Source of the DNA: an uncultured Eubacteriales bacterium
Lineage (GTDB): Bacteria > Bacillota > Clostridia > Christensenellales > UBA1242
Direction of reading: 5' to 3'
NCBI GenBank assembly: GCA_900551855.1
Contig: URXM01000005.1
Location: 36,479 to 100,478, forward strand
DNA length: 64,000 bases
Position 1 is the stretch's first letter, and every line of letters begins with the position of its first letter. The position numbers were made by a program, and so were the translations under genes. The notes beneath the pieces are model-generated. The model saw nothing but the letters and a program-made list of their open reading frames with translations, was not told the DNA's origin and searched no databases. Positions 41,948 through 49,882 of this stretch are shown piece by piece.

Positions 41948-42542
41948 TTGCACCCTCCGCTTTCTTTGCGTTGGCTTTCTTTTGTTTTTGTATTGCCTGG
42001 TCTGCTTGTTTGAAGGTTATTTGTTCTATTTTTTCTACTTTGTAGTATTTTGCCATGCTTTGTAGGCGTTCGTCTGTGAAGCCTAGTTTTTTCAATTCTT
42101 CAAGCTGAACTTTTGTTATAAGTTTTTCGGCTGGTTTTTCTGGGTTTTTGCCATTGTTTGTTTTGTCGCTATCGTTTCCATCATCAAGTGCAAATAACCC
42201 GCCAAGTGCGTATTTTCTTGCGTATGAACTTGTTGAGCCTGTTGTTTGACTTTCGTCCATTTTTGGTTTTGGTTTTTCTGGTTCTCTTGCCGATGCTTTT
42301 GTTGTTATGAAGTTTTCGCCATCTGTTAATGTTGCGGTTGCTTCAATGTAGAACCTGTCGCCTCTTTGGACCACCTCGTCATTTAGAAGAAGTGTCAACT
42401 CTTGCGCTGCGCATAATGGCTTTGCTGCTTGTAGGATATCTTCACACGATCTGTAATTAAAATCTGCGAAGTCGTTATGTTTCTTTTTTTCAACTTTTAG
42501 TTGTTCCTGGATTGTTGAAAGTTTCTTATATAACTCTTTCAT
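41934..42542 (-). CDS. erf: ERF-family single-strand annealing protein
   Basis: The 202-residue protein has the ERF core: YKKLSTIQEQLKVEKKKHN, NYRSCEDILQAAKPLC, and QTTGSTSSYARKYALGGLF with the family's G-S-x2-SYxxRYal signature (about 110), then acidic DDGNDSD. It anneals complementary ssDNA in phage recombination. The gene overlaps the exonuclease start by 14 bp. Confidence 0.92.
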   Translation of the reverse strand: MKELYKKLSTIQEQLKVEKKKHNDFADFNYRSCEDILQAAKPLCAAQELTLLLNDEVVQRGDRFYIEATATLTDGENFITTKASAREPEKPKPKMDESQTTGSTSSYARKYALGGLFALDDGNDSDKTNNGKNPEKPAEKLITKVQLEELKKLGFTDERLQSMAKYYKVEKIEQITFKQADQAIQKQKKANAKKAEGANGQG

Positions 42543-42675
42543 ATTGTCCTCCTTGCTGATATTTCATAAAATTTGCAATTGTTGGGACAATTCCCAATGC
42601 TTCGCAGAATTCTTTTATTCTGCCGACTTGGTTTATAACCTCGTCAATTTTGCCTGTTAATACAAATGTTTTCAT
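42526..42675 (-). CDS. 49-residue early protein
   Basis: A small frame starts MKTFVLTGKIDEVINQVGRI behind a strong AAGGAGATAAAA site and ends 17 bp inside the ERF gene. It is the first gene of the recombination block after the regulator. The sequence is protein-like, with a strand and an amphipathic helix, but no family is recognised. Confidence 0.6.
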   Translation of the reverse strand: MKTFVLTGKIDEVINQVGRIKEFCEALGIVPTIANFMKYQQGGQYERVI

Positions 42676-42692
42676 TTTTTATCTCCTTGTGA

Positions 42693-42721
42693 TTGATTTT
42701 TCTTTGGAGATGGTATATAAT
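42693..42721 (+). promoter_or_regulatory. rightward promoter-like sequence opposing the early operon
   Basis: TTGATT (42693-42698), 17-bp spacer and perfect TATAAT (42716-42721) on the plus strand. Transcripts would run antisense into the XRE regulator gene. No coding frame follows. Confidence 0.5.
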
Positions 42722-42741
42722 AATGGTGCGTTAGGTCATTC

Positions 42742-43188
42742 TTATATGCCTATCTCATTAGCCGCTGAGCAGTTCGAGTGCTTGGTGGCTTTTTCTTTTT
42801 TCTCTGCTTTTCTTACCATTTTTTCAAATTGTAAGTAGCAGTGCCATATAAAATCTTTTAGGCTGTGAAAACCACATTTTTCTAGGTTTTCTTGCGTGAA
42901 CATTTCCCTTGCTTTGTCTGGAAGTCTTACCGAGAGTTTATAAACATCTGGTTCGGCTCTCATTTCGGAGTTTCGCTGCGTCTTTTGTTTTTTCACATAC
43001 AATTCGTTGTCTGCGTAAATGTCTTGTCTTTCGCAGTTTAATTCTTCGCATATTTTTGTAAGCATTGTTGGAATTGGTAGACACTTGTAATTTTCAAAGT
43101 TGCTCATCATTGGAGTGTTTGTTCCTACCCTTTTAGCAAGGTCTGCTTGTTCTAGTCCACGCTCTCTGCGCTTTTCTTGCAGTTTCAT
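42742..43188 (-). CDS. XRE-family regulator with a C-terminal extension
   Basis: The 148-residue protein has an N-terminal helix-turn-helix (ERGLEQADLAKRVGTNTPMMSNFENY region, residues about 9-34; cited by position) typical of Cro/CI-like repressors. A C-terminal segment (KLSVRLPDKAREMFTQENL) resembles ribbon-helix-helix extensions. It reads in the same direction as the early genes, unlike a divergent lysogeny repressor. It may control lysogeny or early expression. AAAGGAGG precedes the ATG. Confidence 0.8.
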   Translation of the reverse strand: MKLQEKRRERGLEQADLAKRVGTNTPMMSNFENYKCLPIPTMLTKICEELNCERQDIYADNELYVKKQKTQRNSEMRAEPDVYKLSVRLPDKAREMFTQENLEKCGFHSLKDFIWHCYLQFEKMVRKAEKKEKATKHSNCSAANEIGI

Positions 43189-43205
43189 GTTTCCTCCTTT
43201 TTACC

Positions 43206-43364
43206 TTATTTGTTTGTGATAAGGTTTTTAATTGCGATTCTTACTAGTTGGCTGATTGTCAAGTCTTTGTTTGCTGCAAGTTCTGCGAGTTCTTCGTGAG
43301 TTTTCTTTGTAATTCTTACGCCCAAGCAGATCATGTCGCTTTTTTCTTTGTCTTTAACCTTCAT
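43206..43364 (-). CDS. ribbon-helix-helix regulator
   Basis: This 52-residue protein has LGVRITKKTHEELAELAANK followed by ISQLVRIAIKNLI, the MetJ/Arc-type ribbon-helix-helix pattern. It is the first phage gene from attR, behind AAAGGAGG. It may autoregulate the early operon or help excision; no integrase or excisionase accompanies it. Confidence 0.78.
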   Translation of the reverse strand: MKVKDKEKSDMICLGVRITKKTHEELAELAANKDLTISQLVRIAIKNLITNK

Positions 43365-43390
43365 ACCGCACCTCCTTTTATAAAATAAAA

Positions 43391-43420
43391 ATATGGCTTG
43401 CCAGTAATGGCAAACCATAT
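43391..43420 (-). terminator. terminator 2 at the right prophage end
   Basis: Minus-strand ATATGGTTTGCC / GGCAAGCCATAT (one G-T pair, 6-base loop) is followed by TTTTATTTT. It prevents host alaS readthrough into the early operon. Confidence 0.75.
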
Positions 43421-43438
43421 AATTTTATTGAAAATAAA

Positions 43439-43468
43439 ATATGGATGTCTCAATACTGACACCCATAT
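43439..43468 (-). terminator. terminator 1 at the right prophage end, now serving alaS
   Basis: Minus-strand ATATGGGTGTC / GACATCCATAT (one G-T pair, 8-base loop) followed by TTTATTTT, 20 bp after the alaS stop but inside phage DNA. Shares the ATATGG stem base with terminator 2. Confidence 0.75.
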
Positions 43469-43480
43469 TATAAGGCTACA

Positions 43481-43495
43481 AGAAAAATTAGTCCA
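43481..43495. other. attR core (15-bp direct repeat) overlapping the alaS stop
   Basis: AGAAAAATTAGTCCA, identical to attL. On the minus strand it reads TGGACTAATTTTTCT, covering the last alaS codons and the TAA stop, so integration preserves the gene end. Confidence 0.85.
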
Positions 43496-45305
43496 AAATT
43501 GCTTTAATTCTTCTAATACCACTAGAAGAGCTTTCTTCTTTAACAACTTTAAAGTGGTGCAAATCTTTTGTATTCTTAGCGTGTGGTCCACCACAAATTT
43601 CTTTTGAAACATCGCCAATTGTATAAACCTTAACGATTTCGCCATATTTGCTTTCAAACACACCTACAGCCCCACTCTTCTTTGCATCAGCAACAGACAT
43701 CTCACTGCATTCAACAGGGATTTCTCTCTTGATTGCATCATTGACAAAATTTTCAAGAGTTGAAATTTCTTCAGGTGTCATTTTGTGATCAAGATTGAAG
43801 TCAATTCTAAGACGCTCTGGAGTTATGTTAGAACCTTTTTGCATAACTTGAGGTCCAAACATTTTACGAAGTCCAGCCATAAGCAAGTGTGTAGCAGTGT
43901 GTAATTTTGCACTTTCATAAGAGTTGTCTGCGAGTCCGCCTTTAAATGTTCCGGCTGAAGCAGTTCTGCTCTTTTCTTGATGTTCTTCAAAAGCCTTTTT
44001 ATAGCCTTCTTCGTCAACATCATACCCTCTTTCTTTTGCAAGCTCTCTAGTGAGTTCAAATGGAAAACCAAATGTATCATAAAGTCTAAAGCAAGCCTTT
44101 CCAGAAATCACATTTGGCACAACTTCGCCTTTTGCTTTTGCAAATTCCTTGTGTTTTTCAATTCCAGAAATAACCTTGTCAAATTCTTTGTGACCTTCTT
44201 CCAAAGCTTTAGAAAACTTTTCAACTTCTTTTGAAAGTTCATCTTTAATTTTTTGTCTGTTAGCTTTTATATCGCTGTAATCTTCTCCGTGTTTATCAAC
44301 ATACAAATCAATGATATCATTGAAGTATTTTGTGTCGAAACCAATGTTTCTAGCGCAGTTAACAGCACGACGAATAAATCTACGCAAAATATAACCCTGA
44401 CCAACATTAGAAGGAAGCACTCCTCTAACATCTCCCAAAATAAACATAGAAGAACGCAAGTGGTCAGTTATAATTCTGTAAGAACGCTTTGATTGTTCAT
44501 TTTCAAGATATCCAACTTTAGCTTTTGTGCCAATAAAATCAATAACAGTCTTGAAAATTCCAGCGTCATAAACACTTTTAAGTCCGTTCAAAACGACAAC
44601 AGTTCTTTCCAAGCCCATTCCAGTATCGATGTTAGGTCTATCCAACTTCTTAGCCTTTCCGCCTTCTTTCTCAACCTTGTATTGCATAAAAACATCGTTC
44701 CAAATTTCAAGATATTTCCCACAATCACAAGCAGGAGAACAAGTTTCACAGCATTTAGGTTTTCCTGTATCATAAAACATTTCTGTATCAGGTCCGCAAG
44801 GTCCAACACCGGCCCCCAAAGCCCACCAGTTGTGTTCTTTGCCAAGGTAGAAAACATTTTCAATTCCGCATTCTTTCCAAGTGTTGTAAGCAAGTTCATC
44901 ACGAGGAGCTGTTTCATCTCCAGCAAAAACAGTGGTGGCCAATCTTTCTTTTGGAATACCCAAATATTTTGGACTTGTCAAAAATTCATAAGAATAACGA
45001 ATCATTGTTTCTTTGTCACAACTTCCCAAGAACCAGTTTCCAAGCATTTCAAAAGAAGTCAAATGGCTTTCGTCTCCAACAGAGTCAATATCGTTTGTTC
45101 TCAAACATCTTTGCAAGTCACAAATTTTGTTGCCAGCTGGATGTTTTTCTCCAAGAAGGTAAGGAACAAGAGGATGCATACCTGCAGTTGTAAACAAAAT
45201 AGTAGGATCATTTTCTGGAATGATAGAATAACCTTCAATTTTTTTAAATCCGTGGTCTTCAAAAAATTGGAACCATTTTTTCTTTAAATCTACATCAGTA
45301 ATCAT
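43488..45305 (-). CDS. alaS: alanyl-tRNA synthetase, short form without the C-terminal domain
   Basis: The 605-residue enzyme charges tRNA-Ala. Class II catalytic core features are FTTAGMHPLVPYLLGEKHPA, QRCLRTNDID and GMGLERTVVVL. The editing domain has zinc ligands HTATH (about 470) and CGGPH (about 571). It ends at GIRRIKAILD, just after the editing domain, lacking the oligomerisation/C-Ala region of the usual 870-residue enzyme. The missing part is not on the other side of the prophage, so the short form appears native. A TTAGGAG site precedes the ATG. Confidence 0.95.
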   Translation of the reverse strand: MITDVDLKKKWFQFFEDHGFKKIEGYSIIPENDPTILFTTAGMHPLVPYLLGEKHPAGNKICDLQRCLRTNDIDSVGDESHLTSFEMLGNWFLGSCDKETMIRYSYEFLTSPKYLGIPKERLATTVFAGDETAPRDELAYNTWKECGIENVFYLGKEHNWWALGAGVGPCGPDTEMFYDTGKPKCCETCSPACDCGKYLEIWNDVFMQYKVEKEGGKAKKLDRPNIDTGMGLERTVVVLNGLKSVYDAGIFKTVIDFIGTKAKVGYLENEQSKRSYRIITDHLRSSMFILGDVRGVLPSNVGQGYILRRFIRRAVNCARNIGFDTKYFNDIIDLYVDKHGEDYSDIKANRQKIKDELSKEVEKFSKALEEGHKEFDKVISGIEKHKEFAKAKGEVVPNVISGKACFRLYDTFGFPFELTRELAKERGYDVDEEGYKKAFEEHQEKSRTASAGTFKGGLADNSYESAKLHTATHLLMAGLRKMFGPQVMQKGSNITPERLRIDFNLDHKMTPEEISTLENFVNDAIKREIPVECSEMSVADAKKSGAVGVFESKYGEIVKVYTIGDVSKEICGGPHAKNTKDLHHFKVVKEESSSSGIRRIKAILD

Positions 45306-45458
45306 AATAATTTTACTCCTAAATTAACTATATAATAATACCAAAAATCACACAAAAAAACAAGCAATACGCGAAAAAATGTAAAGAATATATAACATAT
45401 TGATTTGCCAAATCACAAATTTACAAACAAATATCAAAGAAGCATTAAACAAACAAAT

Positions 45459-45488
45459 AAAAAAGAGAAATAAATTTAATTATTTCTC
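45459..45488 (-). terminator. terminator of the two-TM protein gene
   Basis: Minus-strand GAGAAATAA / TTATTTCTC with a 6-base loop is followed by TTTTTT. The remaining sequence up to alaS (45306-45458) holds only an AT-rich promoter region and no T-box-like structure that I could recognise. Confidence 0.8.
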
Positions 45489-45502
45489 ATAAAAAACATA
45501 TA

Positions 45503-46000
45503 TTATTTGCTCTTTTTGTTGTTTTCTTCTTCAAATTGATTGATAATTCCAACAATATGATGATGTTTTCTTATTCTCTTCAATTTTTGAGTAAATTTTG
45601 GAAATTTTTCTTTTGTATCATATTTGTCAATAGTGCTTGACATAGAATGAATAATGACTTTTCCAGCCTTTCTATTGTCGATTTGTTTGGCGACAATATC
45701 AGTAGTTTTAGAATTTTCCACAGCGTAAATACACTGCTTTACACCTTTTCGTTTTTCTCTTTTCAAAAATACATAAGCAATCAAGAAAATAACAAGAAAA
45801 ACAACTGCGAACCCTACATAATAAAGGTTAAAACCAGAAACAATAATAAAAAGCAATATCAGACAAGCGACAAAAAGGAGAGAAAACCACGCATAACGAA
45901 TGTCATTTTTCGCTTCTTCTACAATGTTTTTCCCTTCATAAAACATCAAATGGTATTTACCTTCAACATTTTCAATGTTGTTGATATTAAGTCTTGCCAT
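45503..46000 (-). CDS. two-TM membrane protein of unknown function
   Basis: The 165-residue protein has a soluble start, two adjacent membrane helices (about 37-57 and 60-79) and a basic cytoplasmic-type C-terminus (KLKRIRKHHHIVGI). GAGGGG precedes the ATG. No family is recognised. It stands alone between the U32 peptidase operon and alaS. Confidence 0.65.
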   Translation of the reverse strand: MARLNINNIENVEGKYHLMFYEGKNIVEEAKNDIRYAWFSLLFVACLILLFIIVSGFNLYYVGFAVVFLVIFLIAYVFLKREKRKGVKQCIYAVENSKTTDIVAKQIDNRKAGKVIIHSMSSTIDKYDTKEKFPKFTQKLKRIRKHHHIVGIINQFEEENNKKSK

Positions 46001-46076
46001 TGTCCCCTCAATTCAATAAACATTTTAACACAATAATTTTATGCTGTCAAACAATAGTTAAAAACTTTTAACTATA

Positions 46077-47264
46077 TTATTTTCTCAAAATATCTCCAGC
46101 CTTTAAAGGTAAAGAGCAAGGTATTTTAACTTTTTCTTGAACAACTTTTGCAGACTGCATACTTTCTCCAGCAGGATTGGTGATTTTTTCAACAACAAAT
46201 TTTTTGTTGAAAAGGTTTTTGTCTGGGCTTAAAACTTCAAGTTCGTCACCAACAGAAAACTTGTTTCTCATTTCAACTTCAACAACGCCATCTTTTGCAT
46301 CAGAACTTACAACAGCAATGAAATCACTCTCCTGAATTGGCATAGAGTCTTCTGTGTATTGTTTACCTTCATCTCCAAAATAGAACCCTGTTGTATATTT
46401 TCTATGACTAGCCTTCATAAGTTCTCTGCACAACTCATCAGTAGGTTTTTTAGGTAGCATATCCAAAGCCCTTCTATAAGCATTGACAACCGTAGCGACA
46501 TAATAAACAGACTTCATTCTGCCTTCAATTTTGACACTGTCAACACCAATTTCTTTGAGTTCTCCAAGATAAGGCAACATATTCAAGTCTTTGGAGTTGA
46601 AGATATAAGATCCCTTTTCATCTTCCTGAACTTCCAATTCGTCATCACGATTTACTTCTCTGACCAAATATTTCCATCTGCACGCCTGAACACACTCGCC
46701 GTGGTTGGAATCTCTGCCTGTCAAGTAGTTTGAAAGCAAGCATCTGCCAGAATAAGCCATGCACATAGCCCCATGAACAAACACTTCAATTTCCACTTTA
46801 GGAGAAACACTTTGACGAATTTTCTTGATTTCTTCAAGAGAGAGTTCTCTAGCCAAAATCAATCTTTTTGCTCCAAGTTCTGCCATCAAATTTGCAGAGT
46901 AAGAATTGATAATGTTTGCTTGCGTGCTCACATGAACATTAAGCATAGGTGCGTGAACTCTAATAAACTGCAACATTCCCAAATCTGCCACAATAACAGC
47001 ATCAACCTTTGCTGATTCCAAAAATTTTAAGTAGTCTTTCAAGCCTTCAAAATCTTTGTCGTGAGCAATGATGTTTAATGTTATATAAACTTTTTTACCT
47101 CTTTCGTGAGCAATCTCAACAGCTTTTTCAATTTCTTCGTTTGTAAAATTCCCTGCAAAAGCACGAAGACCAAAACGACCTCCTGCCAAATAAACAGCAT
47201 CTGCTCCAAAGTGCAATGCTGTCAAAAACTTTTCAAAATTACCAGCTGGTGCCAAAAGTTCCAT
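46077..47264 (-). CDS. peptidase U32 family protein (TrhP-like)
   Basis: The 395-residue protein begins MELLAPAGNFEKF and has the U32 signature EVFVHGAMCMAYSGRCLLSN (about 158-177), then cysteines in GECVQACRW. C-terminal U32_C-like beta domain follows. Members of this clade are involved in tRNA wobble-uridine hydroxylation (TrhP/YrrN-O, RlhA-like) rather than proteolysis. It is the last gene of the prfB-tsaD operon, which fits a translation role. Confidence 0.88.
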   Translation of the reverse strand: MELLAPAGNFEKFLTALHFGADAVYLAGGRFGLRAFAGNFTNEEIEKAVEIAHERGKKVYITLNIIAHDKDFEGLKDYLKFLESAKVDAVIVADLGMLQFIRVHAPMLNVHVSTQANIINSYSANLMAELGAKRLILARELSLEEIKKIRQSVSPKVEIEVFVHGAMCMAYSGRCLLSNYLTGRDSNHGECVQACRWKYLVREVNRDDELEVQEDEKGSYIFNSKDLNMLPYLGELKEIGVDSVKIEGRMKSVYYVATVVNAYRRALDMLPKKPTDELCRELMKASHRKYTTGFYFGDEGKQYTEDSMPIQESDFIAVVSSDAKDGVVEVEMRNKFSVGDELEVLSPDKNLFNKKFVVEKITNPAGESMQSAKVVQEKVKIPCSLPLKAGDILRK

Positions 47265-47265
47265 A

Positions 47266-48027
47266 TTAAACCTCCTTCATATAATCTTTATCCATAACCA
47301 ACTTTTCGGTTCGTTTTTTCAAAACCATTTTTCTCAATCTTTGAATTTTCTTCAATCTTATCCAATTAAAAGCCCCAAAAATATTAAGGCAAAGGTACAT
47401 AATATATTGAATGATTGTTGTAATATAAGAGATATCTCCTTTTTGAATTATAACAAAAATCCATAAACACATTCTCATAATGTTGTTTGGCAGTTGAAAA
47501 AGAAAGTTGTATTCGCATCTTCTAACAGCCAAATATCTAGCAAAAGCACAAGAACCAACAGACAATGTACTGATAATCAAATTTGCAGTGTTGAAATAAT
47601 CAAGCAAGAAGAAAATTCCAATCGTAAACATCACATCACCCAAAGAAGCACACAACCATTCTTGCCAACTCAAATTTTTGTTTACCTTGACAATGTTGTC
47701 CGTTTTGTTTAGGTTTCTCGCCCAAGAAATAATGCTTGCTATGTAAACTGGAATAGTGAAACAAGCTCCGACTATGATTTCACCATAATAGTTGTTATTG
47801 TAGCACATTACAATATACAACGAAGATTGAACAATGCCCAAGAAATTCCCAAGTATTTTCCCCTTTGCAAGGAAGAAACTTGTCAAAATTCCAAGCAAAG
47901 AATTGCAGGTGATCAAAGGCCCAGAATTAAACACACAACTCAAACAAATAATGATACAGAAAAAGACTGACATATACAGCCATTCATACCACTTTATTTG
48001 TTTTAAGAATTTTTTAATACTTTCCAT
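47266..48027 (-). CDS. PnuC-like nucleoside/vitamin transporter, copy 2
   Basis: The 253-residue membrane protein has about seven helices and ends with a YIMYLCLNIFGAFNWIRL segment matching the PnuC family end (YL-x-LNI-G-NW). PnuC proteins take up nicotinamide riboside and related compounds. It is a paralogue of the gene upstream; the two share WYEWLYMSVF, FNTANLIISTLS and RCEY. The substrate cannot be told from sequence. Confidence 0.75.
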   Translation of the reverse strand: MESIKKFLKQIKWYEWLYMSVFFCIIICLSCVFNSGPLITCNSLLGILTSFFLAKGKILGNFLGIVQSSLYIVMCYNNNYYGEIIVGACFTIPVYIASIISWARNLNKTDNIVKVNKNLSWQEWLCASLGDVMFTIGIFFLLDYFNTANLIISTLSVGSCAFARYLAVRRCEYNFLFQLPNNIMRMCLWIFVIIQKGDISYITTIIQYIMYLCLNIFGAFNWIRLKKIQRLRKMVLKKRTEKLVMDKDYMKEV

Positions 48028-48064
48028 TATGCTCCTACAAAATCAAAGTTAAAACGGTAAAAAG

Positions 48065-48808
48065 TTATATATTGCTTTCGCAATTTTTGCTCTCAATCAC
48101 TTGACTGTCAACACTCAAATTTTGTCTTCTTTTCATTCTTATCCAATTGATCATACCGACAATATTGAGTGACAAATACATTAAGTATTGAGAAATTGTT
48201 GTTATGTAAGAAAGATCATTATTTTGCACAACAAGGAATATCCATAAGCACATTTTGATTACATTGCATAAAATTTCAAAGACAAAGCCATATTCACAAC
48301 GCCTTACCATCAAATAATCTGACATAACCCCAAAAAATATCGAAAGCGTGCTAATAATCAAATTTGCAGTGTTGAAATATTCAAGCAAAAAGTAGAGAGC
48401 AAAAGAGATTAAAGCGACCGACAGAGTGGACACAACCCATTCAAGAGGACTTATACTCTTGTTGACTTTTACGATTTTATCGCGCACGCCCAAATTTCTG
48501 ATCCAAGAAACAAGTATAGCAATCATAATTGGTATAGAGATAAGACAAGAAATGATCACTTCCCCATATAGTCTGTTGTAAAAACAAATAACAACATACA
48601 TAACACATTGTATAATACCAATAATAATCCCAAGGATTTTCCCTTTTGCCACAAAAAACAGAGTAAGAATTCCAAACAAAGAGTTTAAAGCAATCAACCA
48701 GCCAGACTTAAAAACAATGCTCAAAATCACAATGGCAGAGATAAAGACTGACATATACAGCCATTCATACCATTTTATTTGTTTAAAAAATTTCTTAATT
48801 TCTTCCAT
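48065..48808 (-). CDS. PnuC-like nucleoside/vitamin transporter, copy 1
   Basis: This 247-residue protein has the same topology and motifs as copy 2 (QIKWYEWLYMSVF, FNTANLIISTLS, YLMYLSLNIVGMINWIRM). It starts 15 bp after tsaD, within the same operon. Tandem divergent copies suggest hetero-oligomers or two substrates. ATG 48808 is chosen with GGAAG upstream. Confidence 0.75.
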   Translation of the reverse strand: MEEIKKFFKQIKWYEWLYMSVFISAIVILSIVFKSGWLIALNSLFGILTLFFVAKGKILGIIIGIIQCVMYVVICFYNRLYGEVIISCLISIPIMIAILVSWIRNLGVRDKIVKVNKSISPLEWVVSTLSVALISFALYFLLEYFNTANLIISTLSIFFGVMSDYLMVRRCEYGFVFEILCNVIKMCLWIFLVVQNNDLSYITTISQYLMYLSLNIVGMINWIRMKRRQNLSVDSQVIESKNCESNI

Positions 48809-48823
48809 AAACTTCCACAAAAA

Positions 48824-49882
48824 CTAAATGCTTACTGTTGGTTTTGCAGTCAAAGTCAAGTCAGCAAGTCCAATGCCTGCAAGGATATAATAATAAGCAA
48901 TAGCTCCAATCATTGCAGCATTATCAGTGCAATATTTAAGAGCAGGAAGATAAATAGAAATACTGTTTTCTTCACATTTTTGTTGCAATTTTTCTCTAAG
49001 CCTGCTGTTTGCTCCAACACCACCTGCAACAACAAGTTTTGTCTTGTTCAACTGTTTGCACGCTCTCATAGTTTTTGTGCACAATTCATCAGTGACAAGC
49101 TCTTGGAAAGAGCAAGCCAAATCTTCTCTTGAAAAAGATTCTTTCTTTTGCTCTTTGTTATGAACAAAGTTTACAACTGCTGTCTTAAGTCCACTGAAAG
49201 AGAAGTTGTAAGTGTCTTTAAGAGGAGTTTTATAGTTAAATTTAATATTATCTTTTCCCAATTTTGCCAATTTGTCTATGCTTGGTCCACCAGGATAAGG
49301 AAGCCCCAAAACTCTTGCCACTTTATCAAAACATTCGCCGACAGAGTCATCAACAGTTGAGCCAATAAGGTTGAATTTGCAATAATCTTGAACATCAATG
49401 ATTGCAGTGTGTCCCCCACTTACCATAAGGCAAAGGAAAGGAGGAGTCAAATCAAGATGAGAAATATAATTTGCACCAATGTGTCCGTGAACATGACTTA
49501 CAGCAATAAGAGGAACTTTAAGAGCATAAGCCAAAGTCTTTGCAAAATTTACACCAACAAGCAAAGCCCCCATAAGTCCAGCACCATAAGTTACAGCGAC
49601 AGCATCAACATCTTTAAGAGACTTACCAGAAACTTTCAATGCTTCATCAAGCACAACGGTGATGTTTTTGATATGATTTCTTGATGCAACTTCTGGCACA
49701 ACTCCACCAAAAAGTTTGTGAATATCAATTTGAGAAGAAACGATATTTGCAACAACATCTCTACCATTTCTGACAAGCGCAATAGAAGTCTCATCACAAG
49801 AAGATTCAATTGCAAGAATCAAAACATCTTTTTGAGTTTTCAATTTTTCATATTTTTGTTTAGATAATTCCAAATAATTCAT
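48824..49882 (-). CDS. tsaD: tRNA threonylcarbamoyladenosine synthase subunit TsaD
   Basis: The 352-residue ASKHA-fold protein transfers the threonylcarbamoyl group to A37 of ANN-decoding tRNAs with TsaB and TsaE. Seen are AIESSCDETSIALV (about 24), the metal motif HVHGH (about 130-134), MVSGGHTAI and GGVGANSRLREKL. It has an N-terminal extension of about 20 residues. The ATG overlaps the prfB stop by one base. Confidence 0.96.
   Translation of the reverse strand: MNYLELSKQKYEKLKTQKDVLILAIESSCDETSIALVRNGRDVVANIVSSQIDIHKLFGGVVPEVASRNHIKNITVVLDEALKVSGKSLKDVDAVAVTYGAGLMGALLVGVNFAKTLAYALKVPLIAVSHVHGHIGANYISHLDLTPPFLCLMVSGGHTAIIDVQDYCKFNLIGSTVDDSVGECFDKVARVLGLPYPGGPSIDKLAKLGKDNIKFNYKTPLKDTYNFSFSGLKTAVVNFVHNKEQKKESFSREDLACSFQELVTDELCTKTMRACKQLNKTKLVVAGGVGANSRLREKLQQKCEENSISIYLPALKYCTDNAAMIGAIAYYYILAGIGLADLTLTAKPTVSI

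Larger units (their letters stand above)
6834..43495. mobile_element. prophage integrated at the 3' end of alaS, carrying a DGR
   Basis: The element is about 36.66 kb between identical 15-bp repeats (attL 6834-6848, attR 43481-43495). It contains regulator, recombination, replication, packaging, capsid, portal, tail and DGR genes, almost all leftward and tightly packed. Its base composition is visibly more GC-rich than the flanking genes. The flanking host genes read normally through both edges. No tyrosine or serine integrase and no lysin were recognised inside. No broken structural genes were seen, so it may still be functional. Confidence 0.93.

Noticed and set aside
43488..45305. alaS truncated by prophage insertion
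   Set aside because: The lost 3' part would have to lie left of attL on the minus strand. That region holds a promoter and an unrelated gene, and attR regenerates a clean stop.
45306..45458. T-box leader upstream of alaS
   Set aside because: The gap before alaS is short and AT-rich, with no T-box consensus or competing terminator/antiterminator that I could see.
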